Assembly: GCF_000292915.1 (NCBI RefSeq)
Contig: NC_018514.1
Span: 2,914,001 to 2,978,000 of the forward strand
Length of the DNA: 64,000 nt
Reading direction: 5' to 3'
From: Burkholderia cepacia GG4
Lineage (GTDB): Bacteria; Pseudomonadota; Gammaproteobacteria; Burkholderiales; Burkholderiaceae
Shown here: piece after piece, positions 1-8,704 of the stretch
Position numbering within the stretch: the stretch's first letter is position 1
Layout: every line of letters starts with the position of its first letter
Translations under genes and position numbers: made by a program
Notes under the pieces: model-generated
Told to the model about the DNA's origin: nothing
Databases searched by the model: none
Seen by the model: the letters and a program-made list of their open reading frames with translations, nothing else

Positions 1-389
1 TGCGGAATGCCGCCGTCGAATAGAACCGCACAACGTGGGTAACCGGGATCCTGACCGGCATAGCGGCGCAGCGTGTCCTTCAGCGCATGCATCGTATGAC
101 GTACCTGAAGACAAGGGTTTTTCCGGCGCTCGCCGGTGCGACGGGCAGTCCAGTGTGCGTCAAACAGGCCGCCTACCACGGGCTGCAGGTAGTGTTTCAC
201 TTCAATGACGAGTGTCGTAACCAACGTGCTGACCAGAATGTCGCATTCGCGCTCCTCACATCGGACGTTGAATAGCACGATGGCAGACTCTTCGCGCCGC
301 TGCAGAATGTCGACAATCTTGGCAAGTACGCGCTGCTCGGCCGCGTTGGACGGTGCCTCTGGGTCGCCGCAGTAAACCTCGATGGTCAT
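1..389 (-). CDS. NERD-like nuclease-domain protein, partial (N-terminal 129 codons)
   Basis: An open frame starts at ATG 389 and reads leftward without a stop to the window edge, so only the N-terminus is present. Residues about 15-70 have the layout of a nuclease-related (NERD) domain: an early glutamate in AAEQRVLAKIV, then ECDILV (an acidic residue before a beta strand), then VIEVKHY, which gives the D...E-x-K metal-binding pattern of PD-(D/E)xK-like nucleases. No signal peptide is visible. It is divergent from the HEPN-like gene at 699. NERD proteins are found both in DNA processing and in defence islands, and the setting here favours the latter. The rest of the protein, which might carry a helicase or kinase domain, is outside the window. 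The domain call rests on motif recognition only. Confidence 0.65.
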   Translation of the reverse strand, partial: MTIEVYCGDPEAPSNAAEQRVLAKIVDILQRREESAIVLFNVRCEERECDILVSTLVTTLVIEVKHYLQPVVGGLFDAHWTARRTGERRKNPCLQVRHTMHALKDTLRRYAGQDPGYPRCAVLFDGGIP

Positions 390-698
390 GCGCGATAATT
401 GGTCAGATGAAATCGCAATTGGACCATGTTGGGCAAAATGCGACAAGGCCATATTCGAAATGCTTGGTGGGCAGAAACAGTACTTCGCTACACGCTGTCA
501 CCAGTATTTGGTACGCTCCAAGGCAATGGCATTACCAGAAGCAAACTGCCGCGCGAGCTTTGCCTCGCCAAAGAGGACACCGACAATCTGACCTTTGGTT
601 CGACGTTGTCGAGTTTGTCTTCCGCGTTGGAAGGACAAATGCGCCGCGAGAACCGCTACACGTAGCCCTGGCCGAATCGACAAAAGGGGAATACAAAA
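390..698. other. Intergenic region between divergent genes
   Basis: 309 bases with no credible gene. It must hold the promoters of the NERD-like gene (leftward) and the HEPN-like gene (rightward). The only clear signal is a purine-rich ribosome binding site, AAAGGGGAA at about 683-691, which fixes ATG 699 as the start of the rightward gene. Small open frames here lack ribosome binding sites. Confidence 0.5.
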
Positions 699-1682
699 AT
701 GGGCTGGAATGACCACCTGGACGATAACGAACTGTCGAATCTGCCGCCCGAGGCATATGGAAATGTTTTCGACGTTGAGGGACCGTTTGACCCATGTGAC
801 ACATGGCTTGAAACAGCGAGCCGCGACGAGCAAATCATCGCGGTCCGTGGGTGGTTCCTCGCTCGTTTCTGCGATCCTGCAGAAGGCACGCCCTACAACG
901 GGCGCGAAGGGGGTTATCAATTTGTCCACGGTGGGCCATACGATCCGGCGGATGAGATTCCAGACCGATTCGCAAACGTTGTCGACGATGATGTGATCGA
1001 GGAAGTCGTTGACGAACTGCACGGCGGAGTAGGCGACGAGTGGGCCCCGATTCGTGAGGTGCCGACGGACGATTACTACGACGATCGATTTGACCTCGAC
1101 GTCGATACGCCAAATGAGCCGCTGTCGCGTTTGCGAGACCGGATTCAGCAGGCACGGCAGGTATTGACGCTGACAGGTAGTCCTCACGCAAAGTCACTCA
1201 CTGATATGCTGGTATTCAGCAATGCGCTCGGAGTGCTGGAATCATTCCTTTGGGAAACCGCGGAGTTCTGGTTTAAGCATGACGACAGCGCATTGCAAAG
1301 CGTCGTTACAAAGCTGAAAGTGTTTAGCGATGAGCCAATGAAATTGGGAGACATTTTCACTCGGCACACGAAGTTGCGAGAGCACGTGCTTGGCTACCTA
1401 CAGAACCTGGTCTGGCACCGGTGGGACAGCGTGGTGCCAATCTTCCAGCAGGGCTTGGGTATACGCCTTCCCAGCGTGAAGCCGTTTGAGGCAGCGCTGC
1501 TCAAGCGCCATGACATTGTTCATCGCTGTGGGCAGACGAAAACGGGCGCGCCGGTGACTGTTACACAGGCAGAAATCGGTGCGCTGTTCGACGAAATTGA
1601 GCAATTCGCGATCGCGGTTAATAGGCTGCTGTCGACCCGTCCCATTCCGAACGCTGTTGATGTGGCGCCCGACGAATTTTGA
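699..1682 (+). CDS. HEPN-like domain protein, 327 aa
   Basis: The start is ATG 699, preceded by a good ribosome binding site. The N-terminal 120 residues are acidic and rich in aspartate and tryptophan, and I recognise no domain in them. Residues about 150-315 are mostly helical, and near residue 275 the stretch LLKRHDIVHR contains the R-x4-H pattern that marks HEPN RNase domains, in the form often seen in abortive-infection proteins. By family knowledge a HEPN protein with intact R and H may be a metal-independent RNase acting as a toxin or antiviral effector; that role here is inference. It stands alone between a NERD-like gene and a broken HNH gene. No antitoxin partner such as an MNT nucleotidyltransferase is adjacent. 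Confidence 0.6.
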   Translation: MGWNDHLDDNELSNLPPEAYGNVFDVEGPFDPCDTWLETASRDEQIIAVRGWFLARFCDPAEGTPYNGREGGYQFVHGGPYDPADEIPDRFANVVDDDVIEEVVDELHGGVGDEWAPIREVPTDDYYDDRFDLDVDTPNEPLSRLRDRIQQARQVLTLTGSPHAKSLTDMLVFSNALGVLESFLWETAEFWFKHDDSALQSVVTKLKVFSDEPMKLGDIFTRHTKLREHVLGYLQNLVWHRWDSVVPIFQQGLGIRLPSVKPFEAALLKRHDIVHRCGQTKTGAPVTVTQAEIGALFDEIEQFAIAVNRLLSTRPIPNAVDVAPDEF

Positions 1683-1822
1683 ATTTCAGGCTGTCAGGCG
1701 TAAATTTCGATCGACCATGGCGCGGCCCGCGTCACGATGCCCACGAACGAGTGTGGCTGGCGAACGGGAGGCCCGGCTACTAGTCGCGCGGCCTCAGGCC
1801 GGCGGGCATCGGTCTGGATGAA

Positions 1823-2177
1823 TCAGCGCCCGCTGCCGGCCTGTCGCTCCTCATACTGCGCGACCCACGCTGGGTCATCGCTAGTGGCGACAAACACGCT
1901 GTGCGCCGTCTGACCTTGCCATTGCCGGGCACGATGTTCCACGCCACCGAAGAACGTCATCTGCCACCATGTCGTGGCGGGATTGGCATGGTCACGCACG
2001 CCGCGGTAGACAAACACACCGTCGCCAAAACTACCCTCCACGCGTGCGCTGGGTGCCTGGGTCGCGATGGCCTGTTCAAACAATTGCAGGCCACTGGAGG
2101 AAAACAGCGATGCCCGTACCGGCGCGTTCGGCACGAGCTGGGTCTGCCAGTGATGCCAGGCGAGTCCGAGCGCGATA
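1823..2177 (-). pseudogene. HNH endonuclease, C-terminal part separated by IS66
   Basis: This is the 3' part of a leftward gene whose 5' part lies at 4713-5109. Deleting the IS66 element and one copy of its 8-bp duplication joins ...LSELACYIA to LGLAWHHWQ in frame and ends at the stop at 1823-1825, giving a single protein of 247 aa. The C-terminal half (LGLAWHHW..., FGDGVFVYRGV..., TWWQMTFFGG) resembles the tail of stand-alone bacterial HNH proteins. The fragment has no start codon or ribosome binding site of its own, so it is probably not translated. Confidence 0.75.
2170..2177. repeat. IS66 target site duplication, left copy
   Basis: GCGCGATA immediately precedes the left inverted repeat of the IS66 element and is repeated exactly at 4713-4720 after the right end. 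Eight bases is the usual duplication for the IS66 family, so both element ends are certain. Confidence 0.9.
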
Positions 2178-2246
2178 GTATGCGTCTCATGTCGGCCGTT
2201 CGCCGGGTAGCAGTGAACGGGGGTAATTTGGTTCCCACTAAATGTT

Positions 2247-2669
2247 TTGACGGGAACCAAAGTGGCCGAGATTGTGGATAGCAAGTGCGAGGCACCGGGC
2301 AAGCGCCCCAACTTTGCGCGCGAATTCAAACGACAGCTGGTCGAACAGACGTTCGAGCCCGGGGCGTCTGTATCGCTGGTCGCGCGTCGCAACGACATAA
2401 ACACCAATCTGCTGTTCAGATGGCGTCGCCAGTATCTTCAGGGTGCATTTGGGGCGCCGCGTCCGGGGCCTGCCAGACAGGAACCCGATGGTGACGTTGC
2501 ATCGTTACTTCCAGTCAGCATTGTCCCGGAAGCCGAGGCCTCGATGCCGGTCCGCGAAGCCGTGTCGGAGGACGCCTGCGAGATCGAATTTGACCGTGCA
2601 CGTTTGCGCATTCGCGGTAACGTGTCGCCGGATATGCTGCGGCTGCTGATTCGGGAGCTGTCCCGATGA
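2247..2669 (+). CDS. tnpA: IS66 TnpA accessory protein, 140 aa
   Basis: Small basic protein with an N-terminal helix-turn-helix typical of IS66 and IS3 accessory proteins (FAREFKRQLVEQTFEPG, then SVSLVARRNDINTNLLFRWRR). It is required with TnpB for IS66 transposition, and its exact role is not settled. The open frame can begin at TTG 2247; GTG 2262 is an alternative, and no strong ribosome binding site decides between them. Its stop overlaps the tnpB start by four bases (ATGA at 2666-2669), which indicates translational coupling. Confidence 0.85.
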   Translation: MTGTKVAEIVDSKCEAPGKRPNFAREFKRQLVEQTFEPGASVSLVARRNDINTNLLFRWRRQYLQGAFGAPRPGPARQEPDGDVASLLPVSIVPEAEASMPVREAVSEDACEIEFDRARLRIRGNVSPDMLRLLIRELSR

Positions 2670-3010
2670 TCGGCCTGCCGGCTGGCACTCGCATCTGGAT
2701 CGCCGCAGGCGTCACCGACATGCGCAGTGGTTTCCCGGCTCTTGCCGCGAAGGTGCAAGCGGCACTCGAAGAGAATCCGCTCGGCGGCGACGTGTTCATT
2801 TTTCGGGGACGTCGCGGCGATCTCGTAAAAATTCTATGGGCAACCGATGACGGACTATGGCTTCTCGCGAAGCGGCTTTCGCGTGGGCGGTTTATTTGGC
2901 CCCAGGCGGATGGCGGCAAGATCTATCTGACGTCTGCGCAGCTGTCGATGTTGCTGGAAGGCATCGATTGGCGACAGCCCCGTCGCACGGCCGCATTGTC
3001 GATGTTGTAA
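2666..3010 (+). CDS. tnpB: IS66 TnpB accessory protein (Orf2 family), 114 aa
   Basis: Full-length IS66 Orf2: the hallmark IWIAAGVTDMRSGFPALAAK near the N-terminus, then VFIFRGRRGDLVKILW and a C-terminal LSMLLEGIDW. These are the conserved blocks of the family. ATG 2666 overlaps the tnpA stop. The family is needed for IS66 transposition but has no assigned catalytic activity. Confidence 0.92.
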   Translation: MIGLPAGTRIWIAAGVTDMRSGFPALAAKVQAALEENPLGGDVFIFRGRRGDLVKILWATDDGLWLLAKRLSRGRFIWPQADGGKIYLTSAQLSMLLEGIDWRQPRRTAALSML

Positions 3011-3040
3011 ACCGCGTCGAAGGCTCGTAAACTGCAGCGC

Positions 3041-4627
3041 ATGCCCGATCATGCGCCGCTTCCGGACACCATTGCCGAGCTCCACGCCCTGGTGCTCGAA
3101 CAGCAGGCATCGATCGCTAAGATGCGCCAGGAGATCGCCGAACGCGACCGGGAGATTGTTGAACGGGACCAGGAGCTCGAGCGCCTGAAGGCGCAAATCG
3201 ACAAGCTCAGGCGCATGCACTTCGGTCGCAAATCCGAGCAAGTAGACCGGCAGATCGATCGGCTCGAAACCCAACTTGAGGATCTGGCAGCGGGTAGCGG
3301 CGTTGCCGATGTTCGCCGTGCACGCGCTCGTGCATCGAGCTCAGGCGCGTCTGCGGCATCCGCGAAGGAAGCCTTGGCGCCCCATCTGCCACGCGAAGAG
3401 CGCGAGCTCGAGCCCGATTCCATCTGCCCGAAGTGCAACAACGCCATGGAGTTGCTCGGCGAGGATGTGTCTGAGCAGCTCGCGCGCGTCACGGCGATGT
3501 TCAAGGTCATCCGCACGATCCGTCGCAAGCGGATCTGCGCCGGTTGCGGCCATATCGCGCAACCTCCCATGCCGGGGCTGCCGATCGAGCGCAGCATCGC
3601 GCATCCGAGCTTGCTGGCCGAGATCATCGTTGCCAAGTATGCAAATCACACGCCGCTGTATCGGCAATCCGAGATCGCGGCTCGCGATGGCGTACGTCTC
3701 GATCGGGCCACCATGGCACGCTGGGTCGGGCAATGCGAAGAACTCTGTCGGCTGCTGACTGAAGCCCTGCGGCGCTACACCATGGCGACTGCGAAGCTCC
3801 ACGCGGACGACACACCGATCCCGGTGCTCGCGCCCGGCAACAAGAAAACCAAAACTGGTCGGTTGTGGGTCTACGTGCGCGATGATCGACGCTCAGGTTC
3901 GCGCGACCCCGCTGCTGTCTGGTTCGCGTACTCGCCGGACCGCAAAGGCATCCATCCTCAGACCCATCTTGCCGGATTCAAAGGCGTCCTTCAGGGGGAC
4001 GGCTATGCCGGCTTCAACGAGTTGACCGAAAGCGGCAAAGTTCGTCTGGCATTTTGCTGGGATCATGCGCGCCGATACGTATTCAACGTGCATGAGACAG
4101 CCCCGTCGGAAACCACGAAGCAATGGCTCGACATGATTGGCGAGTTCTACGGAATCGAGGCTGATATCCGCGGCAAACCACCCGACGAGCGGCGACGCGT
4201 CAGGCAGGAAAAGAGCAGCCCGTTGCTCGCGGCCCTCGAGACGTCGATGAGGGAGAAACTCGCGACTCTTTGGCCGAAGGCACCCCTGGTCGAAGCGATC
4301 AACTACTCTCTGAACCGCTGGGACGGCCTCACAATGTTCTGTGACGACGGCCGCGTCGAGATCAGCAACGTGCTCGCAGAAAATGCTTTGCGCTGCGTGG
4401 CCCTCGGCCGACGCAATTTCATGTTCGCTGGCTCTGACAGCGGTGGCGAGCGAGCCGCCGCAATGTATAGCTTGATCGGCTCGTGCAAGTTGAATGGCAT
4501 CAACCCACGCGCCTACCTGGAATATGTACTTACGCACATTGCCGATCACCAGGCCAACCGCATCGACGAACTGTTGCCCTGGAACGTCGCGAAGCACCTG
4601 CTTCCATCTACACCTTCATCGGGTTGA
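3041..4627 (+). CDS. tnpC: IS66 TnpC DDE transposase, 528 aa
   Basis: Domains in order: an N-terminal leucine-rich coiled coil (about residues 10-70); a zinc-ribbon-like part with two cysteine pairs (CPKC and CAGC, about 130-170); the DDE catalytic region ([11 protein letters not shown] for the first D, GDGYAGF for the second, and [18 protein letters not shown] with the E); then the C-terminal block [20 protein letters not shown]. The length is normal for the family and no frameshift is seen. It begins 30 bases after tnpB. Confidence 0.93.
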   Translation: MPDHAPLPDTIAELHALVLEQQASIAKMRQEIAERDREIVERDQELERLKAQIDKLRRMHFGRKSEQVDRQIDRLETQLEDLAAGSGVADVRRARARASSSGASAASAKEALAPHLPREERELEPDSICPKCNNAMELLGEDVSEQLARVTAMFKVIRTIRRKRICAGCGHIAQPPMPGLPIERSIAHPSLLAEIIVAKYANHTPLYRQSEIAARDGVRLDRATMARWVGQCEELCRLLTEALRRYTMATAKLHADDTPIPVLAPGNKKTKTGRLWVYVRDDRRSGSRDPAAVWFAYSPDRKGIHPQTHLAGFKGVLQGDGYAGFNELTESGKVRLAFCWDHARRYVFNVHETAPSETTKQWLDMIGEFYGIEADIRGKPPDERRRVRQEKSSPLLAALETSMREKLATLWPKAPLVEAINYSLNRWDGLTMFCDDGRVEISNVLAENALRCVALGRRNFMFAGSDSGGERAAAMYSLIGSCKLNGINPRAYLEYVLTHIADHQANRIDELLPWNVAKHLLPSTPSSG

Positions 4628-4712
4628 TCCCTTCTGCTTGCGGCAGGCTTAGCCTGCCGCATTCTCCGACGCTTGTCCAAAGAATTCTCAACGGCCCTCG
4701 CGCGACGCATAC

Positions 4713-4720
4713 GCGCGATA
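4713..4720. repeat. IS66 target site duplication, right copy
   Basis: GCGCGATA, identical to 2170-2177. It lies inside the coding sequence of the interrupted HNH gene. Confidence 0.9.
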
Positions 4721-5109
4721 TAGCATGCAAGCTCGCTTAGCTTGATCGTGTCGAATGGCAGCATCAGGCTTTTATGCCATTGCCCGTCAGCAGTTCGGAT
4801 CCAGCGCGTCTGCTGGCCAACTGCGAGTTGGCGCCGTAGCGCCTCGTTTTTGACTAGTCGGGGACCGACTTGGTCGATGATAGCCGTGGCTGACCCTGCG
4901 AGCAGGCTCCCCATCGGTAACACCGCAAGAACGTAGTGCTCAAGCTTCGATTTGGCGTTGTTGCATGCCACGCATGCCGGCACTTTGGGGAGGTTATCGC
5001 GCGCCGCGCGTGGGCAGAATTCCCGCGCGACGACGTGATCACCCGTGCTCGACGCCCGCTCCCGCCCGCAGTAAACACAGGTCTTGTCGCGGTATTTCTT
5101 GCTTGCCAT
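4713..5109 (-). pseudogene. HNH endonuclease, N-terminal part (McrA-like) interrupted by IS66
   Basis: Begins at ATG 5109. Residues 11-60 are a classical HNH module: CVYCGRE (first Cys pair), STGDHVVAREFC (the catalytic D-H pair), then CVACNNAKSKLEHY (second Cys pair plus the conserved N and K). The frame runs into IS66 sequence at 4712 and would add about 55 unrelated residues before stopping at 4546. The HNH module itself is untouched, so a truncated polypeptide with an intact nuclease motif could still be made. The native C-terminus is at 1823-2177. HNH enzymes of this type cut DNA, and the island setting suggests restriction or another defence role, which is inferred. Confidence 0.8.
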
Positions 5110-5334
5110 CGAACACTCTCAGGCGCGTTGTAGGGACCGTCTTTATGGGGCAGTCAGCAGAATTGCTGGACCGCGACGACGCCACGCCGGATATCCACTA
5201 CATTTGTAGACCATGCGGCGCTAGTGCGGCCGGAGAACTGATAGCAGACAGCCGAGCTGGGCTGCTACTACTTCCATTGCCTGAAAGGTTCCAGACATTG
5301 AACAGTACAGCCCAGCCGTACTCGAACGTCCTTA
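5110..5334. other. Intergenic region upstream of the interrupted HNH gene
   Basis: 225 bases between the HNH start and the IS5 left end. No gene is credible here. Before IS5 inserted, this region would have directly followed the stop codon of the SMC-like gene, so any natural terminator of the three-gene defence operon should lie here. It would also hold the HNH promoter. I see no convincing hairpin with a T run. Confidence 0.4.
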
Positions 5335-5343
5335 GAGGCCAGT

Positions 5344-6161
5344 TCAAAAACCCTGCTCAGCTCGCCTGAAGATGTTCCAACAGACGAGCGAGCAGCCAAG
5401 CTTCAGGAATGCTTCGTGAATGTAGGCACGTCGCTCGAAGCGCGTGCGTAGGCGACGGAAATTGTGGAGCCAGGAGTGCGTACGTTCGACCACCCAACGA
5501 TACTTGCCGAGACCGCTGCCATGTTCGGTCCGGCGCTTCGCGATCACGGGTTTGATACCGCGCTCGCGCAACGCGCGTCGGTGTCGGGTGGAATCGTAGC
5601 CGCGATCGGCGTAGACGACGCCGGGCCTCTGAAGCGGTCGGCCACGGACACCGCGAATTGGTGGAATCGCATCAACGAGCGGCAGCAGCTGCGTGACGTC
5701 GTTGGCGTTCGCGCCAGTCAGGATTGCGACGACGGGAACGCCGTTGGCGTCTACGAGTATGTGGTGCTTGGAACCCGGTCGCGCGCGATCCGTGGGGTTC
5801 GGGCCAGTTTTTCGCCCGCCCCAACGGCGCGCACGGACGATGAATCGACCGCAGCGTATGACAGATCGATTTGGCCGGCCGCACGCAACTTGTCGAGCAG
5901 CAACTCGTGCAGTTGGTCCCATACACCAGCCTTTTGCCAGTCGCTCAATCGCCGCCAGCAAGTTGCGCCCGAGCCGAAGCCCAGCCGAGTCGGCAAGTGG
6001 TTCCAGCGAATTCCCGTTTTGAACACGAACAGGATGCCGTTGAGCGCCGCACGATCGGACACGCGCGGACGACCAGGATCGCTCTTCGCACGAGGCTTCG
6101 CAGGCGGCAGCAATGATTCGATCAGTATCCACAGTTCGTCGTCGATGATCGGCGCTTCCAT
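5344..6161 (-). CDS. IS5-family transposase, expressed by -1 frameshift
   Basis: The first frame starts at ATG 6161 (MEAPIIDDELW, an N-terminal domain conserved in the group) and ends at 5751 after 136 aa. The second frame carries the rest of the DDE domain (GSKHHILVDANGVPV, YADRGYDSTRHRRAL) and the C-terminal Y-x2-R-x3-E-x6-W-like signature YRWVVERTHSWLHNFRR, ending at 5344. The frames overlap at a run of five A residues (5808-5812 on the plus strand as T), where slipping back one base joins ...GAGEK to TGPNPTDRARPG. Two-frame transposases of this kind are normal in this subgroup, so I read it as programmed frameshifting and not decay. Confidence 0.82.
5807..5813 (-). other. Slippery site for IS5 transposase frameshift
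   Basis: On the coding (minus) strand the sequence is GCGAAAAACTG. Frame 1 reads GAA-AAA and frame 2 reads CGA-AAA-ACT, so tRNA re-pairing one base back on the A run moves ribosomes into the second frame. The position matches the point where homology to IS5 transposases crosses from one frame to the other. Confidence 0.6.
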
Positions 6162-6247
6162 CCTTGGGCTTCCGTTGTTCTGGTGCCCAAGGTTAACAGC
6201 TTGCCGAGGAAGTAAACAGCCCCTCACGGGGTTTTTGAACTGGCCTC

Positions 6248-8185
6248 TTACAACTGTTGTCGCCGTTCCCGGAGCAATTTGGCATCGTCTCTCAGCCGTA
6301 TAGAGACACACTCCTTATATTCGGGAGGGAACTTGTCAACTCCCGTCGAAAGCAATATCTGATAGTCCGTGTTCTCTTCATCGAGCACCTTCATCTGCCG
6401 CAGCATCAGCACAAGGTTGTCTCGGTCGATCCCCGCAGTTTCTGGGGTATCAATTAGGAGCATCCGCGGAAACGGCATGTCATTCTTCAACGACATTAAC
6501 AGAAGGGTTAGATAGTAGAGAAATCTCTTTGGAACCTCGGCACTCGCTTCCCGATATTCGCCATTGTTGATCACCGGCATATAGGTGTCTTCATCGATAC
6601 GCGCCGATCGACATCTGGCCAGCACCTTCGTCATGAAGTCGTTGTAGATTTCGTTAAATCCGGCAATCCGGCCGCTGAGTTCCGTTTTTGACGCCAATTC
6701 GAGCTGCGTCACTAGGCGATCGGCAGCTGCCCAGATTTCCCGCTTTGAATCGAACGTTCTCTGCAGACCCTCGACCTTCTCTTCCATCTTTAGGGCCTGA
6801 AAGAGCTCGTTTTGCTCGTTCTTCAATTCAAAAATCTTTTCGTCGATCTGCTCTACCTGCCAGTCGGCCGCTTCTCCCTGTGGTAGTGCATACGACTTTT
6901 CGATTCTGTCCGTAAGTTGGCTGACCTGTTCTTCCAAGGCGGCTTGGTGCGTCATCGTGTCAGAGATCTCGTCGTCCATATCATCGATTGTGGACAGCAT
7001 CGTCAGCAGCGACTTTTTCTTGGCGCGATAGATGTCCACGTATTCCGTGGGACTGTAGAAGAACCGTTGATAATCATTCTCGTCGACGGGGTTCCCACAT
7101 ACGCAATGGCCCTGTATCCGGGACACCGCATTCAGGCAATATGGACATGTGTCGCTTGAAAAAAGCTTCAGTTGCTCGTGCGTGAAAATAACCTTGCTAA
7201 CGCGATCAATATCGTCACGAATCGAAGCAACCACGTTGGCAAGACGACCTTTGTCTCGAACGAGCACCTCCGCCTCTTCTCGCCTCTGACGCAGGGAGGA
7301 CACCAACTCACCAAGGCGGCGGCGCTCGGCATCAATCGATTGCATGATCTGACTCGGCGCAGGGTTGGATAGACGCTCCGATCTCGCGCGAACAAGTTTG
7401 TCCAGTTGTGAATCGATTTCTTCGATCCGCTTCCCGAGAAAATGCACATTCTGGACCGTTGCGCCGCCGCGGTCCCTGAGGACTTCGGCCACAATCTTCT
7501 GATACTCAGACAGAATCGCGCGAGCGCCGTCCAGTTCTCGTTCCGAACGCTTCAAATTGCCCATCGCTTCATACAGCGCGAGCAGAGTCTTTCCCACCAG
7601 CACCTGAAAAATCGCCCGTCGCACCTCCAGTGAATCGGACAGGAAATTGCTGTTATCGGCGGGTTTGTAAATGCCATGTGGATCGGGCGCTTGATTATGG
7701 TAGATCAGCCGCATCAGATCCGAAATATTGAGCTTGAAGTTACGGCCGCCCTGAAATATTTCGACGACCGGGATGCCCAGTTTCTCAAGGATCCAATCAG
7801 AGAAGATTCGCGTATCCGCGTCGCGCCGGAACAAGGGAAAGGTATCAGCGCTCTGGTCGAAACCTTCTCCAAGCGTACCAAGTGCCCGGACAGTGATGAG
7901 ATTCTCGCCGAACTTTCGTATCAGCGAATACTCTGTGAGGCCGATCCGGATCTTTAGCCATACGAAGTTATTGGTGTCGCCGGTGATCTCCGCATGCCGA
8001 TTGTCGCTGCGCAACTCGAACTCATCCACTTTCCCGCCCAATCCGAAATAGATCAGGTTGAAGAATGTGGATTTGCCGCTTCCGTTGGGCCCTTCGACAA
8101 TGGCAAGCCGCTGCCCAAGCTCAGGCGATTCGAACTCGTACCTGTCGCCCTGGTAGCCCACCTGAAGAATCTTCAGAGCGCCCAT
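6248..8185 (-). CDS. SMC/Rad50-like ATPase of a Lamassu or ABC-3C defence system (LmuB-like), 645 aa
   Basis: ATPase head halves lie at both ends. The Walker A motif is GPNGSGKST at residues 32-40, and the Walker B-like LLIDTPE is at 576-582. Between them are long charged helices predicted to form an antiparallel coiled coil (about 205-330 and 385-500), with a zinc-hook-like apex CPYC...CVC at residues 347-363. This is the Rad50/SMC plan. It is the last gene of a tight three-gene operon and overlaps the middle gene by 13 bases. In Lamassu/DdmABC systems the SMC subunit recognises foreign DNA and releases the nuclease subunit. The stop codon TAA (6248-6250) is the exact target of the downstream IS5, and the protein appears unaltered by it. 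Confidence 0.85.
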   Translation of the reverse strand: MGALKILQVGYQGDRYEFESPELGQRLAIVEGPNGSGKSTFFNLIYFGLGGKVDEFELRSDNRHAEITGDTNNFVWLKIRIGLTEYSLIRKFGENLITVRALGTLGEGFDQSADTFPLFRRDADTRIFSDWILEKLGIPVVEIFQGGRNFKLNISDLMRLIYHNQAPDPHGIYKPADNSNFLSDSLEVRRAIFQVLVGKTLLALYEAMGNLKRSERELDGARAILSEYQKIVAEVLRDRGGATVQNVHFLGKRIEEIDSQLDKLVRARSERLSNPAPSQIMQSIDAERRRLGELVSSLRQRREEAEVLVRDKGRLANVVASIRDDIDRVSKVIFTHEQLKLFSSDTCPYCLNAVSRIQGHCVCGNPVDENDYQRFFYSPTEYVDIYRAKKKSLLTMLSTIDDMDDEISDTMTHQAALEEQVSQLTDRIEKSYALPQGEAADWQVEQIDEKIFELKNEQNELFQALKMEEKVEGLQRTFDSKREIWAAADRLVTQLELASKTELSGRIAGFNEIYNDFMTKVLARCRSARIDEDTYMPVINNGEYREASAEVPKRFLYYLTLLLMSLKNDMPFPRMLLIDTPETAGIDRDNLVLMLRQMKVLDEENTDYQILLSTGVDKFPPEYKECVSIRLRDDAKLLRERRQQL

Positions 8186-8703
8186 ACATTTACCCCGCGG
8201 CTTTCATACACTTTCTGCAGAAATGTTTCCATGGTCAGCGTGGACAGTCTCGGAACGGCCTTCTTGATTCTGCTGATCCGGGCGCGGTCCGCTCCAAAGA
8301 CTTCGTTGGTCAGGAAGTCGGCCGGCAACACCGACCGGTTCAGTTGCACGTCGACGACTTCCGGTGTCGCAGCACGTTCGACTCGCAGGAAGCCGCGCCG
8401 CTCCAGCGCAAACACCAGCTTGAAAATCTCCCGCTTGTTCAGCTCTCCGTTCGCAAACGTCACAAACAGCTGCTCCCTGTCTTCCGCGTTGCTGATGGTC
8501 CTGTCTTCATAGCGCTCAAGAATGCGAACGACCTTCTCATCACCCGCCAACTGCACCAGATAGGAGAGCTTGCGATGATCCCTGAACATCCCGTTTGCAG
8601 CCGTCAGGATATCGACCAGCAACAGTAGCTCATACGTCAGGAAATAGAAGTCCTCGCCGCTGATGAAGTTCAGTCGCCGCTTGATGCTGTCTCTTTTGTC
8701 CAT
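8173..8703 (-). CDS. Small middle component of the Lamassu or ABC-3C system (LmuC/DdmB-like), 176 aa
   Basis: A small, mostly helical protein (LNFISGEDFYFLTYELLLLVDIL, then an alternation of helix and basic turns) with winged-helix character in its second half (NKREIFKLVFALERRGFLRVE). I assign it by position and size: it sits between the nuclease-like and SMC-like genes, as LmuC/DdmB or the ABC-3C middle component does. I chose ATG 8703 because it starts one base after the upstream stop (TGACATG), typical of coupled translation. An in-frame start at 8730 would overlap the upstream gene. No catalytic motif is visible, and none is expected for a bridging subunit. Confidence 0.7.
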   Translation of the reverse strand: MDKRDSIKRRLNFISGEDFYFLTYELLLLVDILTAANGMFRDHRKLSYLVQLAGDEKVVRILERYEDRTISNAEDREQLFVTFANGELNKREIFKLVFALERRGFLRVERAATPEVVDVQLNRSVLPADFLTNEVFGADRARISRIKKAVPRLSTLTMETFLQKVYESRGVNVWAL

Positions 8704-8704
8704 G

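Larger units (their letters stand above)
2178..4712 (+). mobile_element. Complete IS66-family insertion sequence, 2535 bp
   Basis: The element carries the three-gene tnpA-tnpB-tnpC set of the IS66 family. The ends are imperfect inverted repeats: the left begins GTATGCGTC and the right, read inward from 4712, begins GTATGCGTC too, and both continue to GCCGTT at positions 18-23. An 8-bp duplication, GCGCGATA, flanks it. All three frames are open and the duplication is exact, so the element may be recent and mobile. It interrupts an HNH endonuclease gene. Confidence 0.93.
5335..6247 (-). mobile_element. IS5-family insertion sequence (IS427/IS1031-like), 913 bp
   Basis: The terminal inverted repeats match over at least 19 bp: GAGGCCAGTTCAAAAACCC at 5335-5353 and its reverse complement at 6229-6247. 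TTA flanks both ends (5332-5334 and 6248-6250), consistent with the 2-3 bp TA or TNA targets of these IS5 subgroups. The transposase is spread over two frames. The right-hand TTA is also the reverse complement of the TAA stop codon of the SMC-like gene, so the insertion went exactly into that stop codon and regenerated it. Confidence 0.9.

Noticed and set aside
4546..5109. Complete 187-aa HNH protein
   Set aside because: The last 55 codons lie inside IS66. The native C-terminus is across the element at 1823.
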